20,451 nt of DNA from an uncultured Clostridium sp. (lineage in GTDB: Bacteria > Bacillota > Clostridia > TANB77 > CAG-508): assembly GCA_900552135.1 (NCBI GenBank), contig URYN01000016.1, positions 1 to 20,451 of the forward strand, in the 5' to 3' direction. Shown here in pieces: positions 1 to 6,972 of this stretch; the stretch's first letter is position 1; the number at the start of each line of letters is the position of its first letter. The notes under the pieces were generated by a model. The model had not been told where the DNA came from. It saw nothing but the letters and a program-made list of their open reading frames with translations, and made no database searches. The position numbers were made by a program, and so were the translations under genes.

Positions 1-336
<336 letters not shown>

Positions 337-408
337 CTAATATAAAAAAGGTTTACGAATAATTCTTCTATGTATTTTTGAGTGTGCTTTATAAAGTATA
401 CTAACCAT

Positions 409-527
409 TTCTGGTGATTATTATCTAAAGGGAAATACCTGTTCCCATTCCGAACACAGAAGTCAAGCCTTTAGATGCCGACAATACTCGCGAGTTACCT
501 TGCCTGGAAGATAGGTTGTCGCCAGAT
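409..527 (+). rRNA. rrf: 5S ribosomal RNA
   Basis: A complete 5S rRNA follows the 23S gene after a spacer of about 70 bases. The conserved core CCGAACACAGAAGTCAAGC is present, and the ends pair as TCTGGTGA (410-417) with TCGCCAGA (519-526). A run of eight T follows directly, which would end transcription of the rRNA operon. No tRNA gene is visible between 23S and 5S or directly after 5S. Confidence 0.95.
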
Positions 528-753
528 TTTTTTTATTTATAAAAAATAAAATTAAAAGAAAATACCATTGAAAAAATTAGAAATTAGAGATAATATAAAT
601 GTATTAAATGATGTATTAAGTAATGTAAATAATATGTGTTTTATATAAGTATTACATTAATTATATATTTTAATATAAACTATTATTTGTAATTTCTAAT
701 TTTATTTTATATGAATTTGAAATATTAAATACAAAATATGAAAGGAGCAAGAA

Positions 754-1326
754 ATGGCTAAAGTACAATGGAAAGCAGGTACATTTATATATCCAATACC
801 TGCAGTAATGGTAAGTTGTGGAACAATGGAAAAATCAAATATAATAACAGTTGCATGGACAGGAATACTTAATACAAATCCTGCAATGTGCTATATATCA
901 GTTAGACCTGAAAGATATTCTCACGATATGATAAAAGAAAATGGAGAATTTGTAATAAATCTAACAACAGAAAAGTTAGCTCGTGCAACTGATTGGTGTG
1001 GAGTAAGAAGTGGAAGAGATCATGATAAATTTAAAGAGATGAGACTTACAAAGGAGAAAGGAAACTTTGTAAAAGCACCTTTAATAAAAGAGAGCCCTGT
1101 ATCAGTAGAATGCAGAGTAAAAGAAATTATTCCATTAGGAAGTCATGACATGTTTGTTGCTGAAGTATTATCAATAGATGCAGATGAAAAATACATTGAT
1201 GAAAAAGGTACATTTGATATAAGTAAATGTAATTTAATGGCTTATGCAAACGGTGGATATTATCCATTAGGAAAGAAAATTGGAAAATTTGGATTTTCAG
1301 TACAAAAAAAGAAAAAAATGGGCTGA
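754..1326 (+). CDS. Flavin reductase-like domain protein
   Basis: This 190-residue protein matches the flavin-reductase-like, FMN-binding split-barrel family (flavoredoxin type). Members bind FMN and either reduce flavins with NAD(P)H or pass electrons as small cytoplasmic flavoproteins. Supporting stretches are the N-terminal TFIYPIPAVMVSCG, then NIITVAWTGILNTNPAMCYISVRPERYS (about residues 29-56), then GEFVINL and the mid-protein SPVSVECRVKEI. The length is normal for the family. The ATG is preceded by AAAGGAG at good spacing. It lies alone between the rRNA operon and the rpmG promoter. The natural substrate cannot be told from the sequence, and the redox partner is unknown. Confidence 0.85.
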   Translation: MAKVQWKAGTFIYPIPAVMVSCGTMEKSNIITVAWTGILNTNPAMCYISVRPERYSHDMIKENGEFVINLTTEKLARATDWCGVRSGRDHDKFKEMRLTKEKGNFVKAPLIKESPVSVECRVKEIIPLGSHDMFVAEVLSIDADEKYIDEKGTFDISKCNLMAYANGGYYPLGKKIGKFGFSVQKKKKMG

Positions 1327-1331
1327 AATAA

Positions 1332-1360
1332 TTGACATATAGGTCAATTTATGATACAAT
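1332..1360 (+). promoter_or_regulatory. Promoter of the rpmG-secE-nusG operon
   Basis: Perfect -35 TTGACA (1332-1337), 17-base spacer and -10 TACAAT (1355-1360). The -35 overlaps a small inverted repeat, TTGAC (1332-1336) with GTCAA (1343-1347). Just at the expected start of transcription lies a hairpin, CGTATGT (1368-1374) with ACATACG (1379-1385), which would form the 5' end of the mRNA and could stabilise it. Confidence 0.8.
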
Positions 1361-1435
1361 ATTTAAGCGTATGTAGGGACATACGTTTAAAAAAGTTTTT
1401 AATAAAAGCTAAATAAATTGCTGGAGGTGTATAAG

Positions 1436-1600
1436 ATGGCTGCAAAAGGAGCAAGAGAACCAATAACATTGGAATGTACAGAATGTAAAAGAAGAACTTA
1501 CATGACAGAAAAAAATAAAAAGAATAATACAGATAGATTAGAAATAGTAAAATACTGCAAATTCTGTCAAAAACGTACTACACATAAGGAAACAAAATAA
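1436..1600 (+). CDS. rpmG: 50S ribosomal protein L33
   Basis: L33 of the large ribosomal subunit, 54 residues. It has the zinc-ribbon form, with two Cys pairs, CTEC and CKFC, typical of the C+ paralogue type. The conserved middle NKKNNTDRLEIVKYCKFC and the end KRTTHKETK are present. I chose the ATG at 1436 (MAAKGAREPI) because GGAGGTG sits seven bases upstream; an in-frame TTG at 1418 lies before that site and is unlikely. It is the first gene of a run with secE and nusG, an order widely conserved in bacteria. Confidence 0.93.
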   Translation: MAAKGAREPITLECTECKRRTYMTEKNKKNNTDRLEIVKYCKFCQKRTTHKETK

Positions 1601-1621
1601 TATCCTTGGGGGGAAAATGGA

Positions 1622-2050
1622 ATGGCTAAGAATGCAAAAAAAGAAGATAAGAAAGTAAAAAATAGCACACCCAATAATGCCGTAAAGAAAGAAAACAAAA
1701 AAGAAAATAAGGATAAAACTCATTTCTTAAAAGATGTAAAAGCAGAAATGAAAAAAGTAATATGGCCAACAAAAAAACAACTAATTAACAATACAGTTGC
1801 TGTAATTGCGATAGTTATAATAGTTGGTGCAATAGTATTTTTATTAGATTTTTGTTTTGGAGAAATAAACGGTTTAGTAAACGATAAAGTTAAGAAGGTA
1901 GTTCGTTCATCACAAAATTTAGAAACATCAAATGTAATATCAGAAGGTTCAGCAGATGAAACTGAAAATACAGTTAAAGCTGAGAACTCAGAAGTTACAG
2001 AAAATTCAGAAAATTCTGGAGATACAGTAGTAAATTCAAGTGAAGAATAA
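1622..2050 (+). CDS. secE: Preprotein translocase subunit SecE, with an acidic C-terminal tail
   Basis: SecE is the small essential subunit that clamps SecY in the Sec translocon of the plasma membrane. Residues 35-55 carry the conserved amphipathic segment with the KKVIWPTKKQL motif, followed by one membrane helix (about 58-80). The N-terminus (1-34) is rich in Lys and Asn. Bacterial single-span SecE normally ends soon after the membrane helix, but here about 55 more residues follow, ending in a Glu/Ser/Asn-rich acidic stretch. The ATG at 1622 is used with a GGGGGGA site; the ATG at 1617 is in another frame. It sits between rpmG and nusG, which supports the call. Confidence 0.92.
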   Translation: MAKNAKKEDKKVKNSTPNNAVKKENKKENKDKTHFLKDVKAEMKKVIWPTKKQLINNTVAVIAIVIIVGAIVFLLDFCFGEINGLVNDKVKKVVRSSQNLETSNVISEGSADETENTVKAENSEVTENSENSGDTVVNSSEE

Positions 2051-2131
2051 AATGTGTGAATGAAATAAATTCATTATCTGAAACTGAAAATTGTAAACAT
2101 AGAATGCTTAATAATGAAGGAGGCTATGAGT

Positions 2132-2665
2132 ATGTCTCAAGAAACAGATTTAGAACCAAAGTGGTATGTTATTCATACATATTCTGGATATGAAAACAAA
2201 GTTAAAGCTGACTTAGAGAAAAAAGTAAAAAATCAAGAAATGGATGAATACTTTTTTGATATAGTAGTACCAATGGAAGAACAAATCGAAATTAAAGATG
2301 GAAAGAGAAAAACAAATTTAAAGAAGGTTTTCCCTGGATATGTTTTAATTAAAATGATTGTTACTGAACAAACATGGTACATAGTAAGAAACACTAGAGG
2401 TGTTACAGGCTTTGTTGGCTCTGGAACAGATCCTATTCCACTTACTGAGGAAGAAATCAGAAAGATGGGATTTGAAATATCTGAAATTAATGTAGATTAT
2501 GATGTAAATGATTCAATTCAAATTATTGATGGACCATTTAAAGATTATATTGGAATTGTACAAGAAATAAACAAAGAGAAACACAAAGTTAAAGTGCTTG
2601 TCTCAATGTTTGGTAGAGAAACTCCAGTAGACTTGGAATTATCACAAGTACAAAAAGTTAAATAA
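2132..2665 (+). CDS. nusG: Transcription termination/antitermination factor NusG
   Basis: NusG binds RNA polymerase across the DNA channel and links transcription with translation and pausing. The N-terminal NGN domain begins KWYVIHTYSGYENKVK and includes FPGYVLIKM and the VRNTRGVTGFVG segment. The C-terminal KOW domain includes GPFKDYIGIVQEINKEKHKVKVLVSMFGRETPVDLE. The start is placed at 2132 (MSQETDLEPKW) because AAGGAGG (2117-2123) is eight bases upstream; ATG codons at 2114 and 2126 are too close or upstream. An AT-only hairpin of 10 bp spans the stop codon (2661-2670 with 2684-2693). Between secE and nusG there is a small hairpin at 2059-2075. Confidence 0.95.
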   Translation: MSQETDLEPKWYVIHTYSGYENKVKADLEKKVKNQEMDEYFFDIVVPMEEQIEIKDGKRKTNLKKVFPGYVLIKMIVTEQTWYIVRNTRGVTGFVGSGTDPIPLTEEEIRKMGFEISEINVDYDVNDSIQIIDGPFKDYIGIVQEINKEKHKVKVLVSMFGRETPVDLELSQVQKVK

Positions 2666-2728
2666 TTATACTTAAGTACTTATTATAATTATTTTGAATA
2701 CATTATAAATTTTAATTTGGAATATTGA

Positions 2729-2758
2729 TTGCAAATTTTAATTTATAACTGTTATATT
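2729..2758 (+). promoter_or_regulatory. Possible internal promoter before rplK
   Basis: TTGCAA (2729-2734), 18-base spacer and TATATT (2753-2758) with an upstream TG typical of extended -10 elements. It lies in the 179-base gap between nusG and rplK and could give the ribosomal protein genes separate expression. The region is almost pure AT, so chance matches are likely. Confidence 0.35.
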
Positions 2759-2844
2759 AAAATGTTTAAAATAGAATTTTTATAATTCTTTTTAATAAAT
2801 TATTTTGTTAATATATATACTAAAAAGGAGGTGCACTATAAACT

Positions 2845-3273
2845 ATGGCAGAGAAAGAAATTTCAACACTTATAAAATTACAAATTCCTGCAGGTAAAGC
2901 TACACCAGCTCCACCAGTAGGACCAGCATTAGGTGGAAGTGGAGTTAACATCATGCAATTCGTTAAAGAATTCAATGATAGAACTGCAAAACAATCAGGA
3001 TTAATAATTCCAGTAGTTATAACAGTTTACAAAGATAAATCTTTCACTTTTATAACAAAGGAACCACCAATGGCAGTATTAATTAAAAAAGCTGCTAAAA
3101 TAGAAAAGGCTTCAGGAAAGCCAAATAGAGAAAAAGTTGCTACAATAACAATGGCACAAGTAGAAGAAATTGCTAAACAAAAAATGCCAGACTTAAACGC
3201 TGCATCATTAGAAGCAGCTATGAGCATGGTAAAAGGAACAGCTCGTTCTATGGGTGTAGTTGTAGCTGACTAG
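2845..3273 (+). CDS. rplK: 50S ribosomal protein L11
   Basis: L11 binds the GTPase-associated region of 23S rRNA and helps factor binding. It is 142 residues long, close to the usual 141. The N-terminal domain has the proline-rich QIPAGKATPAPPVGPALGGSGVNIMQFVKEFN stretch that is diagnostic of L11; the C-terminal rRNA-binding domain ends KMPDLNAASLEAAMSMVKGTARSMGVVV. AAGGAGGTG lies upstream of the ATG. It heads the rplK-rplA-rplJ-rplL set. Confidence 0.97.
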   Translation: MAEKEISTLIKLQIPAGKATPAPPVGPALGGSGVNIMQFVKEFNDRTAKQSGLIIPVVITVYKDKSFTFITKEPPMAVLIKKAAKIEKASGKPNREKVATITMAQVEEIAKQKMPDLNAASLEAAMSMVKGTARSMGVVVAD

Positions 3274-3334
3274 TTTTATAAAATATAGTTATAAAACAAC
3301 AAATTAAAAGCTAGAATATCTAGTATTAAAATAA

Positions 3335-3363
3335 TTGGGAGAGCTTAAGCTCGAAATTACCAA
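3335..3363 (+). promoter_or_regulatory. L1-type mRNA binding site before rplA
   Basis: The RNA can fold into two short helices joined by an asymmetric loop: TTGG (3335-3338) pairs with CCAA (3360-3363), and inside it the palindrome GAGCTTAAGCTC (3341-3352) forms a hairpin, leaving GA on one side and GAAATTA on the other. This resembles the helix plus internal loop that ribosomal protein L1 recognises in 23S rRNA and in its own mRNA. The last paired bases abut the rplA ribosome binding site (AAAGGAGG, 3363-3370), so bound L1 could block translation. A fold made by eye, not computed. Confidence 0.55.
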
Positions 3364-3376
3364 AAGGAGGATTAAA

Positions 3377-4060
3377 ATGGCACAAGGAAAAAGATACGCA
3401 GAAAGTGCAAAATTAGTAGATAAGTCAAAACTTTATTCTGCAAAAGAAGCACTAGAACTTATTGAAAAAATGCCAAAAGCTAAATTTGATGAAACAGTTG
3501 AATTACACGTTAAATTAGGTGTTGACTCAAAGCATGCTGATCAACAAGTTAGAGGTACAACAGTACTTCCAAACGGAACAGGTAAAACTCAAAAAGTTTT
3601 AGTATTCGCTAAAGGACCAAAGGCTGATGAAGCTTTAAAAGCTGGAGCAGACTTTGTTGGAGCAGAAGAATTAATACCAAAAATTGAAAAAGAAAATTGG
3701 TTTGATTATGATGTAGTTGTTGCAACACCAGATATGATGGGTGTTGTAGGAAGATTAGGAAAGGTATTAGGACCAAAAGGATTAATGCCAAACCCTAAAT
3801 CAGGAACTGTAACAATGGATGTTACAAAAGCTATAAATGAAATCAAATCAGGAAAAGTTGAATATAGATTAGACAAAAATAATATAATTCACTTAGGATT
3901 TGGTAAGGTTTCATTTGGAGCAGACAAATTAGCAGAAAACTATGATGCAATAATCGGTGCAATCATAAAAGCTAAACCAGCTGCTGCAAAAGGACAATAT
4001 ATAAAGAGTGTAGCAATATCTACAACAATGGGTCCAAGTATGTATATTGACCAAAAATAA
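3377..4060 (+). CDS. rplA: 50S ribosomal protein L1
   Basis: L1 forms the mobile L1 stalk at the ribosomal E site and usually represses its own operon. The protein is 227 residues, near the family norm. Recognisable parts are KGKRYAES-like start, VDSKHADQQVRGTTVLPNGTGK, the conserved central GRLGKVLGPKGLMPNPKSGTVT and the C-terminal TTMGPSMYID. I place the start at 3377 (MAQGKRYAES) since AAAGGAGG is seven bases upstream; the longer in-frame start at 3335 falls inside the L1-type hairpin and has no ribosome binding site. Confidence 0.96.
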   Translation: MAQGKRYAESAKLVDKSKLYSAKEALELIEKMPKAKFDETVELHVKLGVDSKHADQQVRGTTVLPNGTGKTQKVLVFAKGPKADEALKAGADFVGAEELIPKIEKENWFDYDVVVATPDMMGVVGRLGKVLGPKGLMPNPKSGTVTMDVTKAINEIKSGKVEYRLDKNNIIHLGFGKVSFGADKLAENYDAIIGAIIKAKPAAAKGQYIKSVAISTTMGPSMYIDQK

Positions 4061-4071
4061 TTTATGAAATA

Positions 4072-4178
4072 TAGCCCAAGACAGTAGGCATTTATAAAAT
4101 GTAAGTCCTACCGAGGCATAAGAACGGATAAGTCCAATTCTTATAGCCTCACAGGCTGTACGGATTGGATTTTTGTTT
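4072..4178 (+). promoter_or_regulatory. L10 (rplJ) leader with attenuator
   Basis: This matches the ribosomal protein L10 leader of Firmicutes. GTAGG (4084-4088) pairs with CCTAC (4107-4111), enclosing CATTT with AAATG and an asymmetric bulge TAAGT that would form the kink-like L10 site. Two exclusive structures follow: an antiterminator, AGGC plus TAAGAA (4114-4124) with TTCTTA plus GCCT (4138-4149), and a terminator, TCCAAT (4133-4138) with ATTGGA (4164-4169) enclosing AGCCT/AGGCT, followed by TTTTTGTTT. In Bacillus subtilis the L10(L12)4 complex represses rplJL by transcription attenuation at the equivalent leader. Confidence 0.88.
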
Positions 4179-4195
4179 AGGAGGTGAATCAAAAA

Positions 4196-4696
4196 ATGGC
4201 AAATGAGAAAACAATTGCAAAAAAACAAGAAAAAGTAAATGAATTAGCACAAGAAATCAAAGAAGCTAAAGTAGTTTTATTAACAGACTACAGAGGAATC
4301 ACAGTTACAGATGTAACAAAATTAAGAAAAGACTTAAGAGAGGCTGATGCTGAATATAAAGTTATAAAAAATAACATTATAAGAAGAGCATTAGATGCAA
4401 ATGGAGAATCTGAATTAGACGAAGCTTTAGAGGGCCCAGTTGCATTAGTTATAGGTAAAGATGATTACCTAGCACCATCAAAAGTTATATACAACTTTAC
4501 AAAGGATCATGATTTCTACAAAATAAAAGGTGGAATCATCGAAGGTAAAGTTATGACAGCAGAAGAAATAATAACACTTGCAAAACTACCATCAAGACAA
4601 GAATTACTTGCAAAACTTGCTGGAGCTTTACTTGGAAATATTACAAAACTTGCTGTTGCACTTGATCAGGTTAAGGCACAAAAAGAAAACGCTTAG
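4196..4696 (+). CDS. rplJ: 50S ribosomal protein L10
   Basis: L10 is the base of the ribosomal stalk and carries the L7/L12 dimers. It is 166 residues, the usual length. The N-terminal rRNA-binding domain includes AKVVLLTDYRGITVTDVTKLRKDLREADAEYKVIKN; the C-terminal helix that binds L12 is the LLAKLAGALLGNITKLAVALDQVKAQKE stretch. The ATG at 4196 has AGGAGGTG upstream; a GTG at 4184 lies within that site. It is controlled by the leader before it and followed by rplL after 126 bases holding several small hairpins. Confidence 0.96.
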   Translation: MANEKTIAKKQEKVNELAQEIKEAKVVLLTDYRGITVTDVTKLRKDLREADAEYKVIKNNIIRRALDANGESELDEALEGPVALVIGKDDYLAPSKVIYNFTKDHDFYKIKGGIIEGKVMTAEEIITLAKLPSRQELLAKLAGALLGNITKLAVALDQVKAQKENA

Positions 4697-4714
4697 AATT
4701 AATTTTAAACAAAA

Positions 4715-4793
4715 CTTATTAGTAAATAAGAACGAAGAGTTCAAAAAAATTTAAATTCACATTGCCGTGAAATAAGAACGTAAAGTTCTAAAA
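4715..4793 (+). repeat. Tandem small hairpins between rplJ and rplL
   Basis: Four short inverted repeats are packed in the gap: CTTATT/AATAAG (4715-4730), GAAC/GTTC (about 4730-4742), TTCAC/GTGAA (4756-4771) and AGAAC/GTTCT (about 4775-4789). The second and fourth belong to a direct repeat, AAATAAGAACG followed by an A-rich loop and AGTTC, at 4724-4746 and 4770-4793. They could serve as RNA processing or stability sites that adjust L12 against L10. Function is inferred only. Confidence 0.45.
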
Positions 4794-4822
4794 TAAAAAA
4801 ATATATAAGGAGGAAATTTAAA

Positions 4823-5188
4823 ATGGCAAAAATAGATGAATTATTAGAAAGCATTGATGCTTTATCAGTAGCAGAACTTGCTGAATTAGTTAAAGGAATA
4901 GAAGAAAAATATGGAGTATCTGCAGCAGCAGTTGCAGCACCAGCAGCTGGAGCAGGAGCAGCAGCAGCTGAAGAAAAAACTTCATTCAACGTTGTATTAA
5001 AAGAAGCTGGAGCTAACAAAATCCAAGTAATCAAAGTTGTAAGAGATGCAACAGGATTAGGATTAAAAGAAGCTAAAGACTTAGTTGATGGAGCACCAAA
5101 AACAGTTAAAGAAGGAGCTTCTAAAGCAGAAGCAGAAGAATTAAAAGAAAAATTCACAGCTGTTGGAGCAGTTGTAGAATTACAATAA
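4823..5188 (+). CDS. rplL: 50S ribosomal protein L7/L12
   Basis: L7/L12 is the multi-copy stalk protein that recruits translation GTPases. It is 121 residues. The N-terminal dimerisation and L10-binding domain (about 1-33) is followed by an Ala/Gly/Pro-rich hinge (about 34-50) and the C-terminal factor-binding domain with KIQVIKVVRDATGLGLKEAKDLVDGAPKTVKEG. AAGGAGG lies upstream of the ATG. A strong terminator follows and no rpoB gene lies downstream, so the common rplJL-rpoBC linkage is broken here. Confidence 0.97.
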   Translation: MAKIDELLESIDALSVAELAELVKGIEEKYGVSAAAVAAPAAGAGAAAAEEKTSFNVVLKEAGANKIQVIKVVRDATGLGLKEAKDLVDGAPKTVKEGASKAEAEELKEKFTAVGAVVELQ

Positions 5189-5212
5189 TTCTAAACAAAA
5201 ATCTAAAAAATA

Positions 5213-5247
5213 AAAGAATGGGTGATATTAATTTACCCATTCTTTTT
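5213..5247 (+). terminator. Terminator of the ribosomal protein operon
   Basis: Perfect 9-bp stem AGAATGGGT (5215-5223) with ACCCATTCT (5235-5243), an 11-base loop and a T-run. It lies 27 bases after the rplL stop and closes the rpmG to rplL block. Confidence 0.9.
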
Positions 5248-5261
5248 GAATATAAAATTGT

Positions 5262-5358
5262 AAAAAAACAGCCACGAGTATAATTGAAGTGGTAATATGA
5301 AAGTAGACACAAAAGTCTATTTTTGGTTGACAACTTCAGTATAATTTGTGGCTTTTTT
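5262..5358. terminator. Long imperfect hairpin between convergent rplL and plsX
   Basis: GCCAC (5271-5275) pairs with GTGGC (5348-5352); further in, GAAGT pairs with ACTTC, and near the tip GTAGAC pairs with GTCTAT around the loop ACAAAA. Outside the stem there is an A-run on the left (5262-5268) and a T-run on the right (5353-5358), so transcripts from either strand would end with a hairpin plus U-tract. The likely role is a bidirectional terminator, mainly for plsX, since rplL already has one. Both arms contain the direct repeat AGTATAATT. Confidence 0.6.
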
Positions 5359-5371
5359 ATATTTAAATTTA

Positions 5372-6400
5372 TTATTCTGTTTTAGACATTTTTTCAAATT
5401 CTGCAGTTAGTTTTTCAACAGTTTTATTATTAACAAATTGTTCTGCTTGCTTTACAGTAAATTCAAATAATTTTGCATCACTGCTTCCATGAGCTTTTAC
5501 AACTGGTTTTTTTACACCTAAGAAAAGAGCTCCACCATATTCTTTATAATCCATCATTTTCTTAAATCTACCAATAGCAGGTAGTGTTGGTATTGAACCA
5601 AGAATTGAGAAGATATTTTTCTTTAAGCTTTCAGATAAAGATCTCTTAATAAATTTACCCATTCCTTCAACAGTTTTTAAGAATATATTTCCTGTAAATC
5701 CATCTGCAATAATTGCATCAACTTTACCAGAAAAAGCATCTCTTCCTTCAATATTACCTATGAAATTTATACCTAATTCAGGAGATTTTTCTTTCAATAA
5801 ATTGTAGCTAGAGCGTATCAATTCATTTCCTTTAGTCTCTTCAGTACCAATGTTTAGAAGTCCAATTGCAGGATTATCAATTCCTAAAGCATCATGAATA
5901 TAAATGCTAGACATTTGTGCAAACTGTAATAAATTTATTGGCTTACAGTTTGTGTTAGAACCACAATCCATAAGAACTAATCTCTTATGGTATGAAGGAA
6001 GTATTCCGGCTAAAGCAGGTCTATCAACACCTTTTATTCTACCAACTAAAAGAGTGGCTCCAGTAAGAAGTGCACCAGAATTTCCTGCTGAAATAAATAC
6101 ATCACCTTTTCCTTCTTTTAGTAAATTAAATCCAACAACCATAGAAGAATCTTTCTTGTGTTTAATTGCAAGAGTAGGAGTGTCTTCCATTTCAATTGTT
6201 TCAGTTGCGTTATAGATTTTTAGTCTTGGTGAAATTTCTTCAGCTGTTTTATTATAAAATTCCTTCAATTTTGCCTTAATTACTTCTTCTTTTCCAATAA
6301 GCCAAAGCTCAGCTTGAATTTGATTAATTGCAGCTACAGCACCTTTAATGTTTGCATCAGGTGCATTGTCTCCACCCATAGCGTCTAATAATATAATCAT
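5372..6400 (-). CDS. plsX: Phosphate acyltransferase PlsX
   Basis: PlsX converts acyl-ACP and phosphate to acyl-phosphate, the donor for PlsY in phospholipid synthesis at the inner face of the membrane. The protein is 342 residues, normal for the family. It begins MIILLDAMGGDNAPD, the diagnostic N-terminus, and includes SAGNSGALL (about residues 97-105), GILPS, LMDCGSNTNCKP, LNIGTEETKGNEL, FIGNIEGRD and ADGFTGNIFLK. The start at 6400 is supported by AAAGGAG upstream; a longer frame to 6520 has no support. It is not linked to fab genes or rpmF here and seems to be transcribed alone. An inverted repeat AGATAAC/GTTATCT (6416-6422, 6449-6455) lies just before the ribosome binding site. Confidence 0.95.
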   Translation of the reverse strand: MIILLDAMGGDNAPDANIKGAVAAINQIQAELWLIGKEEVIKAKLKEFYNKTAEEISPRLKIYNATETIEMEDTPTLAIKHKKDSSMVVGFNLLKEGKGDVFISAGNSGALLTGATLLVGRIKGVDRPALAGILPSYHKRLVLMDCGSNTNCKPINLLQFAQMSSIYIHDALGIDNPAIGLLNIGTEETKGNELIRSSYNLLKEKSPELGINFIGNIEGRDAFSGKVDAIIADGFTGNIFLKTVEGMGKFIKRSLSESLKKNIFSILGSIPTLPAIGRFKKMMDYKEYGGALFLGVKKPVVKAHGSSDAKLFEFTVKQAEQFVNNKTVEKLTAEFEKMSKTE

Positions 6401-6491
6401 ATATAAGTCTCCTTTAGATAACAAATTAAATTGAAATACATTTAGAATGTTATCTTTATAATATATTAATAATTCAAAATTTATATGCTCT

Positions 6492-6520
6492 ATTTTATAA
6501 CTTAAATGGAGTAAAGTCAA
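6492..6520 (-). promoter_or_regulatory. Promoter of plsX
   Basis: On the reverse strand, -35 TTGACT (6515-6520), 17-base spacer and -10 TAAAAT (6492-6497). It gives a leader of about 85 bases before plsX. I did not see a clear FapR operator. Confidence 0.55.
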
Positions 6521-6564
6521 TTAAAAATGTAAGAAAAAATTGAAAAGGATTTCAAAAAGAAATA

Positions 6565-6672
6565 ATGTACGATGAATATATGAAAAGTGAACTAATACCA
6601 GGAATAGACAGATTTGAGGGAATAAGAAATTTTGAAAAACTTGATATGTACGATAAATTTTGCACAAAATAA
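6565..6672 (+). pseudogene. Short open frame of 35 codons, possible gene remnant
   Basis: A short frame starts at 6565 (MYDEYMKSELIPGIDRF) and ends at 6672. The residues look protein-like rather than random AT translation, with charged and aromatic residues in good mix (FEGIRNFEKLDMYDKF). The only upstream purine run, AAAGGAT, is too far for a good ribosome binding site. It may be the end of a lost gene or a genuine micro-protein. I do not recognise it. It lies between the divergent-facing plsX promoter and the tRNA-Cys terminator. Confidence 0.25.
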
Positions 6673-6706
6673 AAACTTACGAACTTAATCGTTCGTAAGT
6701 TAATTT
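6670..6706 (-). terminator. Terminator of tRNA-Cys
   Basis: Perfect 11-bp stem AACTTACGAAC (6674-6684) with GTTCGTAAGTT (6691-6701) around a six-base loop. On the reverse strand the stem is followed by TTTTATTTT, which fits a terminator directly after the tRNA. The forward side (AATTTTTA) is weaker. Confidence 0.85.
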
Positions 6707-6710
6707 TTAT

Positions 6711-6785
6711 TGGAGGCACCACTCAGAATCGAACTGAGGAATAAAAGTTTTGCAGACTTCTGCCTTACCACTTGGCTATGGTGCC
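6711..6785 (-). tRNA. tRNA-Cys (anticodon GCA)
   Basis: Reverse-strand tRNA of 75 bases with encoded CCA. Acceptor GGCACCA pairs with TGGTGCC, followed by discriminator T and CCA. The anticodon stem GAAGT/ACTTT holds the loop CTGCAAA, giving anticodon GCA. The T arm is CTCAG-TTCGATT-CTGAG. A TATAAT-like -10 lies at 6804-6809 on the same strand but no good -35 is seen. Confidence 0.96.
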
Positions 6786-6794
6786 ATATTTTGT

Positions 6795-6868
6795 TTATAC
6801 TGTATTATATGCTTATGATTTGAAAATATTACTCTCACAAACAATAACATTATTATACTGTATAATAT
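6795..6868. repeat. Two near-identical near-palindromes upstream of tRNA-Cys
   Basis: TTATACTGTATTATAT (6795-6810) and TTATACTGTATAATAT (6853-6868) differ at one base and are 58 bases apart. Each is almost a palindrome. The first overlaps the probable -10 of tRNA-Cys. They may be paired binding sites or simply repeated -10-like sequence. Confidence 0.4.
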
Positions 6869-6972
6869 TTAAAATTTCAAGTGTTTTTACTCAATTTTGA
6901 TAATTTTAAGCAAAATTAATTGAATAACTCATATAATACTAAAAATTGAAGTAATATAGGTTAAACTAAACC

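Noticed and set aside
1368..1400. Attenuator before rpmG
   Set aside because: The hairpin is not followed directly by a U-run, and the later T-run is separated by an A-rich stretch; a 5' stabilising stem is more likely.
4741..5157. Reverse-strand frame of 138 codons over rplL
   Set aside because: Antisense shadow of rplL; Ala/Ser-rich translation results from the GCA-rich hinge.
5336..5345. TTGACA and TATAAT-like words inside the long hairpin (about 5327-5345)
   Set aside because: The spacing is only seven bases, so it is not a usable promoter.
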